From assembly GCA_026004095.1 (NCBI GenBank), contig BPIL01000014.1:19059-83058 (forward strand): a stretch of DNA of 64,000 nt, in the 5' to 3' direction. Made by a program: the position numbers and the translations under genes. Of the stretch, positions 17,253 to 25,164 are shown in pieces. Within the stretch, counting starts at the first letter, position 1. The number at the start of each line of letters is the position of its first letter. The DNA comes from Meiothermus sp. (GTDB taxonomy: Bacteria > Deinococcota > Deinococci > Deinococcales > Thermaceae). The notes beneath the pieces were generated by a model. It ran no database searches. It was not told where the DNA came from and saw nothing but the letters and a program-made list of their open reading frames with translations.

Positions 17253-17854
17253 AGAACCTTCCTACCCTGATCCTGGCCTCACAAAGCCCGCGCAGGGCCG
17301 AGCTATTGCAGCGGCTGAACCTGCCTTTTGAGGCCCGTCCGGCTGATATAAACGAAGAAAGCCTCCGGCACCTCGAGCCCGCCCAGATGGCCCTGGAGCT
17401 GGCTACCCAGAAAGCCCAGGCCGTCTGGCAGCCAGGGCAGTGGGTGCTGGCGGCCGATACCGTGGTGGCGCTGGGGGATGAAACCCTGGGCAAGCCCCGC
17501 AACCCCCAGGAGAACCGGCGATTCTTGCAGCAGCTCTCGGGGCGGCAGCACACGGTGTACACCGGCTTTGCCATTCTCAAACCGAACAGAGGCCTGCACC
17601 GTGAGGTGGCCCTGGCACAGGTCGCCTTCCGCCCGCTACAGGCCTGGGAGATCGAGTGGTATATCCAAAGCGGCGAGGGGCTGGACAAAGCCGGGGGCTA
17701 CGGCGCACAGGGGCTGGGCATGGTGCTGCTGGAGCGCATCGAGGGCGACTTTTACACCGTGATGGGCTTACCCGTGAGCCGGGTCTGGCAGCGGTTGTAC
17801 GAGCTGGGCTATTTTGGCCTCGAGCCCCATCTGCCAGACCCAAAGGAACTGTAA
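17249..17854 (+). CDS. maf: Maf-type nucleoside triphosphate pyrophosphatase
   Basis: Hydrolyses non-standard or pyrimidine NTPs (probably dTTP/UTP) to monophosphates. From ATG 17249, 201 residues. ILASQSPRRAELL at the start, ADTVVALGDETLGKPRN with the catalytic Asp, the TVYTGFAIL segment and SGEGLDKAGGYGAQG are the Maf signatures. YhdE-type proteins share SGEPxDKAGGYGIQG with this sequence. It overlaps the PLD gene by four bases and converges on valS seven bases later. Confidence 0.92.
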   Translation: MKNLPTLILASQSPRRAELLQRLNLPFEARPADINEESLRHLEPAQMALELATQKAQAVWQPGQWVLAADTVVALGDETLGKPRNPQENRRFLQQLSGRQHTVYTGFAILKPNRGLHREVALAQVAFRPLQAWEIEWYIQSGEGLDKAGGYGAQGLGMVLLERIEGDFYTVMGLPVSRVWQRLYELGYFGLEPHLPDPKEL

Positions 17855-17861
17855 GCCCCCC

Positions 17862-20468
17862 TTACCCCAGGCGGGCCAGGTTTTGCCGGATGCGCTCGAG
17901 CTGGGCCTGGTTCTCGGCTAGCCGTTCCCGCTCGGCCTGCACGATGGCCGGGTCGGCCCGCTCCACAAAACCCGGGTTGGCGAGTTTTTTCTGCCCCTGC
18001 TCAACCTGTTTTTCCAGCTCGAGCAGCCGCTTGCGCTGGCGCTCCAGGAAGCTCGATAGGTCGCCTTCGGGCTTAAGGTAGACGGTGGTGTTAGCGGTCA
18101 CCTGGGCAATGGCCTTTTCAGGGCTACCTATAGAGGCCTGGGCTTTGCTGAGGAAGCGGAACAGCGCCAGGTTCTCCATCACCAGCGCGGCCCCCGGCCC
18201 CTCCAGATGCACCGCGACTTCCTGCTGGGGCGGGATGCCCAGCTCGGCCCGCAGGTTGCGGGTGGCGGTGATGGTGGCCTGCAGGGTTTCGAAGGCTTTT
18301 TCGGCCTCGAGGTCGCGCGCACCGGCCTGGGGCCAGTCCTGCAGGGCTAGCTGGGTGGTATCGCCGGTGAGGGCCTCGTACAGCTCCGAGGTGATGAAGG
18401 GCATGATGGGGTGCAGTAGCTTGAGCAGGGCCGCCAGGGTAGACTCCAGGGTGTGCAGGGTGGCCTGGTTGCCCTCGCGCAGCGCGGGCTTGGCGGCCTC
18501 CAGGTACCAGTCGCAAAACTCGCTCCACACCAGCTCGTAGACCAGCCGGGCGGCCCGGCCCAGGTCGAAGGCCTCGTAGGCCTCGGTAATCTCGGCGATG
18601 CCCCGGTTCAGGCGCGAAACCATCCAGCGGTCGGCCAGGGTGGGGGCGGCCGGGGCGCTGGAGCGGCCCGCCTGCCTGTTCATCAGCACGAAGCGGGCGG
18701 CGTTGTAGAGCTTGTTGGCAAAGTTGCGGCCCTGCTCGTAGCGCCGCTCGTCGTGGCGGATGTCCTGCCCGCCCGTAGCCAGATAGTCCCAGGCGAAGCG
18801 GCAGGCGTCGGCCCCGTATTTATCAATCAGCTCGAGGGGGTCGATGCCGTTGCCCTTGCTTTTGGACATCTTCTGGCCCTTGGCGTCCAGGTACAGCCCG
18901 TGCAGCACGATGGTGTGGAAGGGGGCCCGACCGGTGAACTGGTAGCCCGACATCTGCATACGGGCCACCCAGAAGAAGATGATGTCGTAGCCCGTTACCA
19001 GCACGTCGGTGGGGTAGTGCTTCTTCAGGTCGGGGGTGGCCTCGGGCCAGCCCAGGGTAGAAAAAGGCCACAGCGCTGAGGAGAACCAGGTGTCGAAGAC
19101 GTCCTCGTCGCGTCGCAGCTTGAGGTGGGCGTAGCGGGGATCCTGGTCGCAGTCGAGGTCGGGGTTGTCCGGGTCGGGCACGTAGACGTTGCCCTCCTCG
19201 TCGTACCAGGCCGGAATCTGATGGCCCCACCAGAGCTGCCGGGCGATGGCCCAGTCCTTGATGTTTTCCAGCCAGTCGCGGTTGACCTTCTCCCAGCGCT
19301 CGGGCACGAAGCGCATCTCGCCTCTATCCAGGCCTTCCAGCACCTTTTGGGCCACCGGCTTCATGCGCACGAACCACTGCTCGAGCAGGAGGGGCTCCAC
19401 CGGGGCCTTGGTGCGGTCGGAGTAGCCCAGGGCGATGGTGTAGTCGCGGACTTCCCGCAGGTGCCCGGCTTCCTCCAGCGCCTGCACCACCCGCTTGCGG
19501 GCCTCGAAGCGCTCCAAACCCCGGAACGGCTCGGGCACCAGCTCGCCCGCAAGGCAGCCCTTCAGGTCAATCACGCTGGGCATCTCCAGGTGGTGCCGGC
19601 TGCCGATCTCGAAGTCGGTGGGGTCGTGGGCCGGGGTAATCTTCAGGGCCCCGGTGCCGAAGTCCATCAGCACCGCTTCATCGGCGATGATGGGAATGTA
19701 CCGCTCGGTGAGGGGGATGCGGGCTTTTTGTCCAATTAAGTGCCGGTAGCGCTCGTCGGCGGGGTTCACCGCAACGGCCACATCGGCAAAGATGGTCTCG
19801 GGGCGCACCGTGGCAATCTGAATCTCGCCGCCCCCTGCCAGGGGGTAGGCCAGGGTGTAGAGCTTGCCGGGGGTGGGCTCGACGTTGACCTCGAGGTCGC
19901 TCACCACCGTCTGGGCCACCGGATCCCAGTTCACAATGCGCTTGCCCCGGTAGGCCAGCCCCTGGTGGTAGTACTCGATGAAGGCGCGCCGCACCGCGCG
20001 GGAGAGCCCTTCGTCCATGGTGAAGCGCTCGCGGCTCCAGTCGCACGAAGCCCCGATGCGCCGGAGCTGGTGCAGGATGGCGCCGCCGTTTTTCTCCTTG
20101 AAAGCCCAGACCCGCTCCAGAAACTTCTCCCGGCCCAGGTCGTGGCGGGAGAGCCCCTCCTGGGCCAGTTCTTTTTCCACCAGCACCTGGGTGGTGATGC
20201 CGGCGTGGTCGGTGCCGGGCAGGTACAGGGCCTCGTAGCCCTGCATGCGCTTGAAGCGGATGATGGTGTCGATGATGGTGTTGTCCAGCGCGTGGCCCAG
20301 GTGCAGGTTGCCGGTCACGTTGGGCGGTGGGATCACGATGGTGAAAGGCCCCTTGCCCTTGTGGGCGTTGAGTTCGGGCTTGAGGGGGTTCTGGGCCCAT
20401 TCCCGGGCCCAGCGGGGCTCCACTGCCTGGGGGTCGTAGGCTTTGGGTAGTTCCTTAGGTTCGGTCAT
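17862..20468 (-). CDS. valS: Valyl-tRNA synthetase
   Basis: Class I synthetase charging tRNA-Val; 868 residues from ATG 20468. HIGH-type motif NLHLGHALD near 49-57, editing domain in the middle (TDHAGITTQ, DFGTGALKITPAHDPTDFE), KMSKS motif KGQKMSKSKGNGID, anticodon-binding domain and a C-terminal coiled coil ending in QAQLERIRQNLARLG. The start overlaps the end of the preceding gene by 14 bases, so the two are translationally coupled and share the T-box leader upstream. Confidence 0.97.
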   Translation of the reverse strand: MTEPKELPKAYDPQAVEPRWAREWAQNPLKPELNAHKGKGPFTIVIPPPNVTGNLHLGHALDNTIIDTIIRFKRMQGYEALYLPGTDHAGITTQVLVEKELAQEGLSRHDLGREKFLERVWAFKEKNGGAILHQLRRIGASCDWSRERFTMDEGLSRAVRRAFIEYYHQGLAYRGKRIVNWDPVAQTVVSDLEVNVEPTPGKLYTLAYPLAGGGEIQIATVRPETIFADVAVAVNPADERYRHLIGQKARIPLTERYIPIIADEAVLMDFGTGALKITPAHDPTDFEIGSRHHLEMPSVIDLKGCLAGELVPEPFRGLERFEARKRVVQALEEAGHLREVRDYTIALGYSDRTKAPVEPLLLEQWFVRMKPVAQKVLEGLDRGEMRFVPERWEKVNRDWLENIKDWAIARQLWWGHQIPAWYDEEGNVYVPDPDNPDLDCDQDPRYAHLKLRRDEDVFDTWFSSALWPFSTLGWPEATPDLKKHYPTDVLVTGYDIIFFWVARMQMSGYQFTGRAPFHTIVLHGLYLDAKGQKMSKSKGNGIDPLELIDKYGADACRFAWDYLATGGQDIRHDERRYEQGRNFANKLYNAARFVLMNRQAGRSSAPAAPTLADRWMVSRLNRGIAEITEAYEAFDLGRAARLVYELVWSEFCDWYLEAAKPALREGNQATLHTLESTLAALLKLLHPIMPFITSELYEALTGDTTQLALQDWPQAGARDLEAEKAFETLQATITATRNLRAELGIPPQQEVAVHLEGPGAALVMENLALFRFLSKAQASIGSPEKAIAQVTANTTVYLKPEGDLSSFLERQRKRLLELEKQVEQGQKKLANPGFVERADPAIVQAERERLAENQAQLERIRQNLARLG

Positions 20469-21192
20469 TGCTTCTCCTTGGTGACAGGTAATAACGCTTT
20501 TCTCTGTCCTTAAAGTTGGCTTCCTCGTAGGCCACCCCAATCACTTCGGTGTTTTCATCGAAGGTGTGGCTCCAGAAACCCACGGTCAGGCGGTTGCCCT
20601 CGAGGCTCACCGTGCCCACCGCTATTTCCTCCCAATCCTGCTCTTCGCCGTCCTCATCGAGCAGCTCGAGGTCTATTGCGTCAAGAGTGCAGACCTGGCC
20701 CACCAGGCTGCGGATGGGGTTGTTGGGCTGGCCAAAGTGGGCGCTGAACTCCGGGCGGAAAGGGGTGTAATCAATGCTGGCGACCAGCAGGTAGTCGCCC
20801 AGCTCCCATTTGCACGAAAGCAAGGGGGGTAGCGGTTTGTCCCGGTCGGGGTCGTAGTCGGGCGGGGGGGTAACGATGGGGGTATTGAGCAACTCGATGA
20901 CCATCTGCTTGCGGACTTTATTGCTAACCTCAATGGGCGCACGCCGGCCCAGCAAGTCTTCCATGTTCCAGTGCTTGAGGCGGGACTTCAGGGTGGTAAG
21001 GGCCTCCTCGAGGCTATTCACAATTCGCATGGGGTCGCCGCGATGAAGAAAGTACCAGCCGGGGTATTCCTCCGACTCTGTGGCCGGTATTTCCTCCCCT
21101 AGCAGCTTGAGGGGCTGTGGCTCCCGGCTGAACCAGTAGAGGCCGGGTTCATAATGGGGCTCGAGCTGCCATTCCCTGGGAATATCGTTCAT
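20455..21192 (-). CDS. Unknown protein encoded between a Val T-box and valS
   Basis: 245 residues that I do not recognise. The protein is soluble and acidic, with Trp/Tyr-rich N-terminal segments (HYEPGLYWFSREPQPL, YPGWYFLHRGDP), a middle helix with basic residues (NKVRKQMVIELLNTP), and a C-terminal strand-rich part (VGTVSLEGNRLTVGFWSH). No membrane segment, nucleotide or metal motif is visible. GGGAGGTG precedes the ATG. The gene is the first one after a T-box leader and overlaps valS by 14 bases, so it is made when uncharged tRNA-Val accumulates. Its role is unknown. Confidence 0.75.
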   Translation of the reverse strand: MNDIPREWQLEPHYEPGLYWFSREPQPLKLLGEEIPATESEEYPGWYFLHRGDPMRIVNSLEEALTTLKSRLKHWNMEDLLGRRAPIEVSNKVRKQMVIELLNTPIVTPPPDYDPDRDKPLPPLLSCKWELGDYLLVASIDYTPFRPEFSAHFGQPNNPIRSLVGQVCTLDAIDLELLDEDGEEQDWEEIAVGTVSLEGNRLTVGFWSHTFDENTEVIGVAYEEANFKDREKRYYLSPRRSNDRT

Positions 21193-21575
21193 AGCACCTC
21201 CCTAACGTCGCTGGAAAAGAAGCGCGTGCGATCGGTTCGTCACGCACACCGCCCACCTTGATGCCGGACTCCAGCCTGTCCGCTGCTCCCTCATCCTCAC
21301 CACGCCCTATAAACAAAAGCGCCCCTGCAGGCTTTGCTGCACGGACGAGGAAAACCCCGCGGTACCACCGCGCTTCCTGAAGCGCCAGCAGGGCTTCAGG
21401 CGCTCAAAATGTGCTGTAACGGGCACCCCCGGCAGGCTCTACTGGGCCAGATGGCCGTTCTTCCTGCAGGCTCGCGGGCGACGTTCGGCTGGTGCGTTTC
21501 CAGGTGCCCTCTCAGCCGGTGGAGCACCCTTGCTGTGGGCGCGGCCAGCCTACTCTTCCCGGTCTACGCCACAAC
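21193..21575 (-). promoter_or_regulatory. T-box leader with Val (GTC) specifier
   Basis: Read on the minus strand. Stem I carries the GAGTA/GAA bulge pair, and the codon after GAA-C is GTC (21480-21482), a Val codon. Stem III (CCTGAAGC/GCTTCAGG) follows, then the T-box GCGGTGGTACCGCG with TGGT at 21364-21367 to pair with the ACCA end of tRNA-Val. A terminator hairpin comes next (21311-21347). The leader therefore senses uncharged tRNA-Val and controls the unknown gene and valS by antitermination. Confidence 0.9.
21311..21347 (-). terminator. Attenuator terminator of the valS T-box
   Basis: CGTCC-G-TGCAG, loop CAAAGC, CTGCA-G-GGGCG, then CTTTTGTTT. It is the off-state alternative to the T-box antiterminator. 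Confidence 0.75.
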
Positions 21576-21577
21576 CC

Positions 21578-21583
21578 AGTATA
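21578..21583 (-). promoter_or_regulatory. -10 box of the T-box/valS transcript
   Basis: TATACT on the minus strand, directly preceded by TG as in extended -10 promoters. Transcription would start near 21571, at the base of T-box stem I. It lies at the border with the IS remnant. Confidence 0.5.
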
Positions 21584-21599
21584 CATCAGGCGGTCGTGC

Positions 21600-22119
21600 A
21601 ATTTCTCAAAAGGCCCCCCGGGAAGACGCCTTCCCGCCATCCCCTTGAACACCTCCAGGGCCCACTCCAAAAGTTCCCCCTGGTTCCCCTTCAGGACCAA
21701 GAGATAGTCCCCCCTTTTTTCCGCACCCGGGCCGCCACCTCAGGGTACAGGTACCCCGCGTCCCCCACCACCACCTTGCCCTCCAGCTCCCTCGCCTCCA
21801 AACGGTCCAGAAGCTCCAGGAAGGCCTTCTCCTCCCTCCCTTCCGCCCGGGCCTGGGCCAGGGTGGTATGGAGGTGCAGGGCCAGGACCTCCACCAGCTT
21901 GACCTGGGGGCTTTTCCCCTTGCCGCTTCCCCGCAGGTGCTTCCCGTCCACCACCAGGACCTCCCCAAGGTCGGCTTCGGGGAAGACCTGGCCAAGGGCC
22001 GCCTGGAGCTTCTCAGGATCCAGGCGGTGAAGGAGAAGGGTGATGGCGGTGTGGCCTGGGGCCTTGCGCAGGCCCAGGTGGGGCAAGAGGTGGGGGTTGG
22101 CGCGGGCAAAGCGTTCCAT
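21600..22119 (-). mobile_element. Remnant of an ISAs1-family transposase gene
   Basis: About 175 residues from the middle of a DDE transposase. VLVVDGKHLRGSGKG holds the first catalytic Asp in the ISAs1 motif DGKxxRGS, and GKVVVGDAGYLYPEVA the second. The frame breaks after VRKKGG at an A6G6 run near 21709-21720; the next frame continues DYLLVLKGNQGELLEWALEVF. The N-terminal third and the C-terminal third are missing, and no terminal inverted repeats or target duplication were seen. It is a dead fragment lying between a truncated membrane gene and the valS T-box promoter. Confidence 0.75.
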
Positions 22120-22121
22120 GG

Positions 22122-22243
22122 ATCAGCTCGAAAATAAGCCAGCCCAAAAAGAGAACCGCCGCCAAAACCGCTATGGCGTGACGCACCACAGGCTCAAAGC
22201 GACCGAGCATGCCCTTGAAAAGCTCCGGAGCACGGCCGAACAC
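22122..22243 (-). pseudogene. Truncated small membrane protein gene, cut by the IS remnant
   Basis: Starts with GTG at 22243 behind GAGGTGAGGA and reads VFGRAPELFKGMLGRFEP, then a hydrophobic helix (AIAVLAAVLFLGWLIFELI). After this the frame runs into transposase sequence in a wrong frame. The good ribosome binding site and membrane helix indicate a genuine gene whose 3' part was lost. It follows the GGDSF gene by 16 bases on the same strand. Confidence 0.55.
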
Positions 22244-22259
22244 GCTTCCTCACCTCGCT

Positions 22260-22937
22260 TCAGTAGTACATGCCGGGGAAGGTCTGGTTGCGGCCCGAGC
22301 TTTTGGCCTCGGCCTGGAAGTGTTTGGCTCGAGCCAGCACGGCCTGGGCGGTTGGCTCGCCGTCGCGGCCGGCAAAACCCAGGCTGATGGTGACTTTAAG
22401 TTCAGGGTGAAGCTGGCTCCAGGGGTACTTCAACACCGCAAGCCGCAACCGCTCACAAACCCCCAGGGCCCGATCCCCGGTGATGCCGCGCAGAATCAGG
22501 GCGAAAGAGTCACCCCCCACACGTCCGGCAACGTCCGAGGCCCGCAGGGTCTTCTGCACCAGATGCCCCACGCGACGCAAGACCTCATCGGCCAGGGCCT
22601 GGCCGAAGCGCTGTGCAATGGTTTGGAATTCGTCCAGGTCGAAGGCAACTACGCTAAACGCCTCACCGCTGGCAAAAGCGCGCTCGAGGGCCTGTTCAAA
22701 AGCCAGCTTACCGGGCAAACCGGTCAGCGGATCATCCGTTTCACAGCCGTAGCCCTCCAGCCAGGGGCTGCGGTGGTTTAGCAGGTTGCGGTTCCGCTCC
22801 TCAACCAGGCGCTGCACCGATTCCAGAGCCTGTCTAAGTGAGTCGAGGTTATCGCTGGCTTGCGCTATCTGGCCGCGCATCTGCTCGAGCAGATGCAGCA
22901 GTTTGAGATCCTCTTCGCGCAGCTTTTCAGCACTCAT
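22260..22937 (-). CDS. Diguanylate cyclase-like protein with GGDSF active site
   Basis: 225 residues: an N-terminal coiled-coil helix (about 1-55), then one GGDEF domain (DDPLTGLPGKLAFEQALE, FDLDEF, RVGGDSFALIL). The second acidic residue of GGDEF is Ser, and that Glu normally binds catalytic metal, so the enzyme is probably inactive or weak. The inhibitory RxxD site (RASD, five residues before GGDSF) is kept, so it may still bind c-di-GMP. No membrane segment. A TATAAT box (22949-22954, minus strand) lies 11 bases before the ATG. Confidence 0.85.
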   Translation of the reverse strand: MSAEKLREEDLKLLHLLEQMRGQIAQASDNLDSLRQALESVQRLVEERNRNLLNHRSPWLEGYGCETDDPLTGLPGKLAFEQALERAFASGEAFSVVAFDLDEFQTIAQRFGQALADEVLRRVGHLVQKTLRASDVAGRVGGDSFALILRGITGDRALGVCERLRLAVLKYPWSQLHPELKVTISLGFAGRDGEPTAQAVLARAKHFQAEAKSSGRNQTFPGMYY

Positions 22938-23014
22938 CTTACTCGAGGATTATATGCAGTTCAGCGTCCAAACCCTGTGCGATTTGACCATCGCCTATCG
23001 GCTGGATGCTCTAC

Positions 23015-23059
23015 CCCAATTCACCATTGGGCGGATTGACAAAATTGTGTTGTCAATCC
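23015..23059. promoter_or_regulatory. Two adjacent inverted repeats upstream of mrp
   Basis: CCCAAT/ATTGGG with a five-base loop (23015-23031), then a perfect 10-base pair GGATTGACAA/TTGTCAATCC with a seven-base loop (23033-23059). They lie in the 182-base gap between the divergent GGDSF and mrp genes and could be operators; the SufR-like regulator encoded after mrp is a candidate ligand. Confidence 0.55.
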
Positions 23060-23104
23060 GCTGTAATGTGATTCCAGCCCCGTTCATCGAAGCGTTTCCA
23101 GGGA

Positions 23105-23110
23105 TATTCT
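23105..23110 (+). promoter_or_regulatory. -10 box of mrp
   Basis: TATTCT ends nine bases before the mrp ATG; no -35 is visible. It fits a leaderless or very short-leader transcript. Confidence 0.35.
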
Positions 23111-23119
23111 TAGTGTGAG

Positions 23120-24169
23120 ATGAGTGCGCTCAGCGAAGCCCAGGTACTGGAAACCCTCAAAACCGTCCACGACCCCGAGCTACACAAGGATCTGGTATCG
23201 CTGGGGATGGTTGAGCAAATTGCCGTACAGGGCACCAAGGCCGCGATCAAGATCAACCTCACCACTCCGGCCTGCCCCCTCAAAGAGAAAATCGAGGGGG
23301 ATATACGCCAGGCCCTTAGCAAGATCGGTGCAACCGAGGTCGAGGTGCATTTCAGCGCCCAGGTGCGGGGGCCGCAAAACCTACCGCTACCCGGCATCAA
23401 ACACATCGTAGCGGTCGGCTCGGGCAAAGGGGGCGTGGGCAAAAGCACGGTCGCGGCCAACCTGGCTGTGGCGCTGGCCCAGGAAGGCGCTCGAGTAGGC
23501 CTGCTGGACGCCGATATCTACGGCCCCAGCCAGGCCCAGATGTTCGGCACCCAGGGCGAGAAGCTGCGCGTAGACGTGCAAAAGCGGATGGTGCCCCTGG
23601 AGCGCTACGGCGTTAAGCTCATCAGCATCGCCAATATTGTGCCACCGGGCCAGGCCATGGTCTGGCGCGGCCCCATTTTGCACGGCACCCTCAAGCAGTT
23701 TCTGCAGGAGGTGGCCTGGGGCGACCTCGACTACCTGATTGTGGATTTGCCGCCCGGCACGGGGGATGTGCAGCTTTCGCTTGCGCAGCTCACCCGGCTC
23801 TCGGGCGGCCTCATTGTGACCACCCCGCAGGACGTGGCCCGGATCGACGCTGAGCGGGCCCTGGACATGTTCAAGCGGGTGCAGGTCAGCATCCTGGGTG
23901 TTATCGAGAACATGTCGTTTTTTGAGCAAAACGGGCAAAAAACCTATATCTTCGGGCAGGGCGGGGGCCGCAAGATGGCCGAGCAGCACGGCACCGCCTT
24001 CCTGGGGGAAATTCCCATTGCGCTCTCGGTGCGCGAGGGGGGCGACAGCGGGGTGCCGGTGGTGATCGGGGCGCCCGATTCGCCCGAGGCGGTGGCCTTC
24101 CGCCAGGTCGCGCGCAATTTAGCAGGTCAACTGTCGGTGCAGTCCTACATGCTGCTGCCGATGGCATAG
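23120..24169 (+). CDS. mrp: Iron-sulfur cluster carrier ATPase Mrp/ApbC
   Basis: P-loop scaffold that transfers Fe-S clusters to apo-proteins. 349 residues: an N-terminal MIP18/DUF59 domain (QVLETLKTVHDPELHKDLVS, about 1-85) and the ATPase domain with deviant Walker A GKGGVGKST near 105-113, LLDADIYGPSQ and IVDLPPGTGDVQLS. A CxxC motif typical of some relatives is not evident. The following gene, a SufR-like Fe-S sensor regulator, starts 7 bases later, a coherent Fe-S homeostasis pair. Confidence 0.93.
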   Translation: MSALSEAQVLETLKTVHDPELHKDLVSLGMVEQIAVQGTKAAIKINLTTPACPLKEKIEGDIRQALSKIGATEVEVHFSAQVRGPQNLPLPGIKHIVAVGSGKGGVGKSTVAANLAVALAQEGARVGLLDADIYGPSQAQMFGTQGEKLRVDVQKRMVPLERYGVKLISIANIVPPGQAMVWRGPILHGTLKQFLQEVAWGDLDYLIVDLPPGTGDVQLSLAQLTRLSGGLIVTTPQDVARIDAERALDMFKRVQVSILGVIENMSFFEQNGQKTYIFGQGGGRKMAEQHGTAFLGEIPIALSVREGGDSGVPVVIGAPDSPEAVAFRQVARNLAGQLSVQSYMLLPMA

Positions 24170-24176
24170 GAGCGTT

Positions 24177-24788
24177 ATGGCTTTGGGGATGGGCGAAACC
24201 AAGCTGCGGATTCTGGAAACCCTGCGCTCGAGGGCCTGTTGCGCGGGTTCGCTGGCCGAGTCGCTGGGCATCTCGAAGGTGGCCGTGCACCGCCACCTCG
24301 AGGATCTCGAGCGCGAAGGGCTGGTGCGGGCCCGCCTGGAAAAAAACGAGGGCCGGGGCCGTCCCAAGCAGGTTTACCAGGCCGTAGACGAGCAGGCCCC
24401 TTACGCCCGGATGTGCGCCGAGGTGCTCACCCATCTCAAGGAGCTTTTCGGGGAAGGTCTGGTGCTGGAGGTGCTGACCCGGCGCAACAACAAGCTGCTC
24501 GAGGAGCTGGCCCCGCATATGGAAGGTCTGAGCCTCGAGCAGAAGATTTACCGCCTGGCCGAGTTTCTGACCCAACAAGGCTACCAGGCCAGCTTTTACC
24601 GGGAAAACGGGGCCTGGTACCTGGAGCAGGCCCGCTGCCCCAAGCTGGCGCTTTCCCTCGAGCACGGCGAGCTTTGCCAGAGCGAGCTCGAGCTATACCA
24701 GCAGCTCCTGGGAGCCACTGTGATCCGCGAAGAGCGCATCTCAGCGGGGGGGCAGTGCTGCCGCTACCGCATCGAGACCCAGGGTTAG
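24177..24788 (+). CDS. SufR-like Fe-S cluster-sensing regulator
   Basis: 203 residues. An N-terminal winged helix (ILETLRSRACCAGSLAESLGI, KVAVHRHLEDLEREGLV) is followed by a middle dimer helix region and a C-terminal part with Cys spaced as in SufR: RCPKLAL, GELCQSEL, GGQCCRYRI. SufR proteins hold a 4Fe-4S cluster through such Cys and repress Fe-S assembly genes when it is loaded. AGGAG precedes ATG 24177 by six bases. Cotranscribed with mrp. The dispersed repeat copy B lies about 70 bases downstream. Confidence 0.82.
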   Translation: MALGMGETKLRILETLRSRACCAGSLAESLGISKVAVHRHLEDLEREGLVRARLEKNEGRGRPKQVYQAVDEQAPYARMCAEVLTHLKELFGEGLVLEVLTRRNNKLLEELAPHMEGLSLEQKIYRLAEFLTQQGYQASFYRENGAWYLEQARCPKLALSLEHGELCQSELELYQQLLGATVIREERISAGGQCCRYRIETQG

Positions 24789-24859
24789 ACCGCCCTTTTG
24801 GCAGGCCAATATAACCAGATGCCCATCGGTTGAAATGCACCCACCGGGGTTTTGATTCC

Positions 24860-25003
24860 CTATAATACCGTTTCTGCTTGAATCCTTCACCGCCCGCCGA
24901 AGTCAGAAGTGAAGGATTCAAGCCGACCGAAGGGAGTAGAAAAGCATTTCGGTAGTATCCGTTTAGGCTTGTCAAAGTGAACGATACTACCGAAATGCGT
25001 ATA
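24860..25003 (-). repeat. Dispersed palindromic repeat, copy B
   Basis: About 140 bases, on the minus strand relative to copy A and nearly identical. Hairpin I arms differ from copy A by one inserted G in the right arm. Hairpin II is complete here: GCTTGAATCCTTCAC and GTGAAGGATTCAAGC are perfect 15-base arms around an 18-base loop. It ends AAACGGTATTATAGG. It lies between the sufR-like gene and the c-di-GMP phosphodiesterase gene. Confidence 0.88.
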
Positions 25004-25164
25004 AAATCGTTCAGAACGGTTTATTGATGGGAAATTGTTGGCTTTTCCCAAATAAATGCCCTGCAACGGTTCAGATAACCGAAGGGGCGCTGCCGGTTTT
25101 GCTATCGTTTGGTAATTAAAGGGGATGGGTTGGATAAAGGCGGCAGGGGTGGGAGGTATTCAGT
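25004..25164 (+). other. Leader region of the c-di-GMP genes
   Basis: Relatively AT-rich 160 bases with a short palindrome CGTTCAGAACG (25008-25018) and GGGAGG (25149-25154) before the ATG at 25165. I could not place a promoter with confidence. Confidence 0.35.

Noticed and set aside
21601..21660. GGGAAG/CTTCCC hairpin in the transposase remnant as a terminator
   Set aside because: It lies in coding-type sequence without a T run directly after it; more likely part of the old transposase gene.
24436..24975. Predicted proteins inside the dispersed repeats (LLPSVGLNPS type peptides)
   Set aside because: They arise from the palindromic repeat sequence in several copies, with no ribosome binding site and no conservation beyond the DNA repeat.
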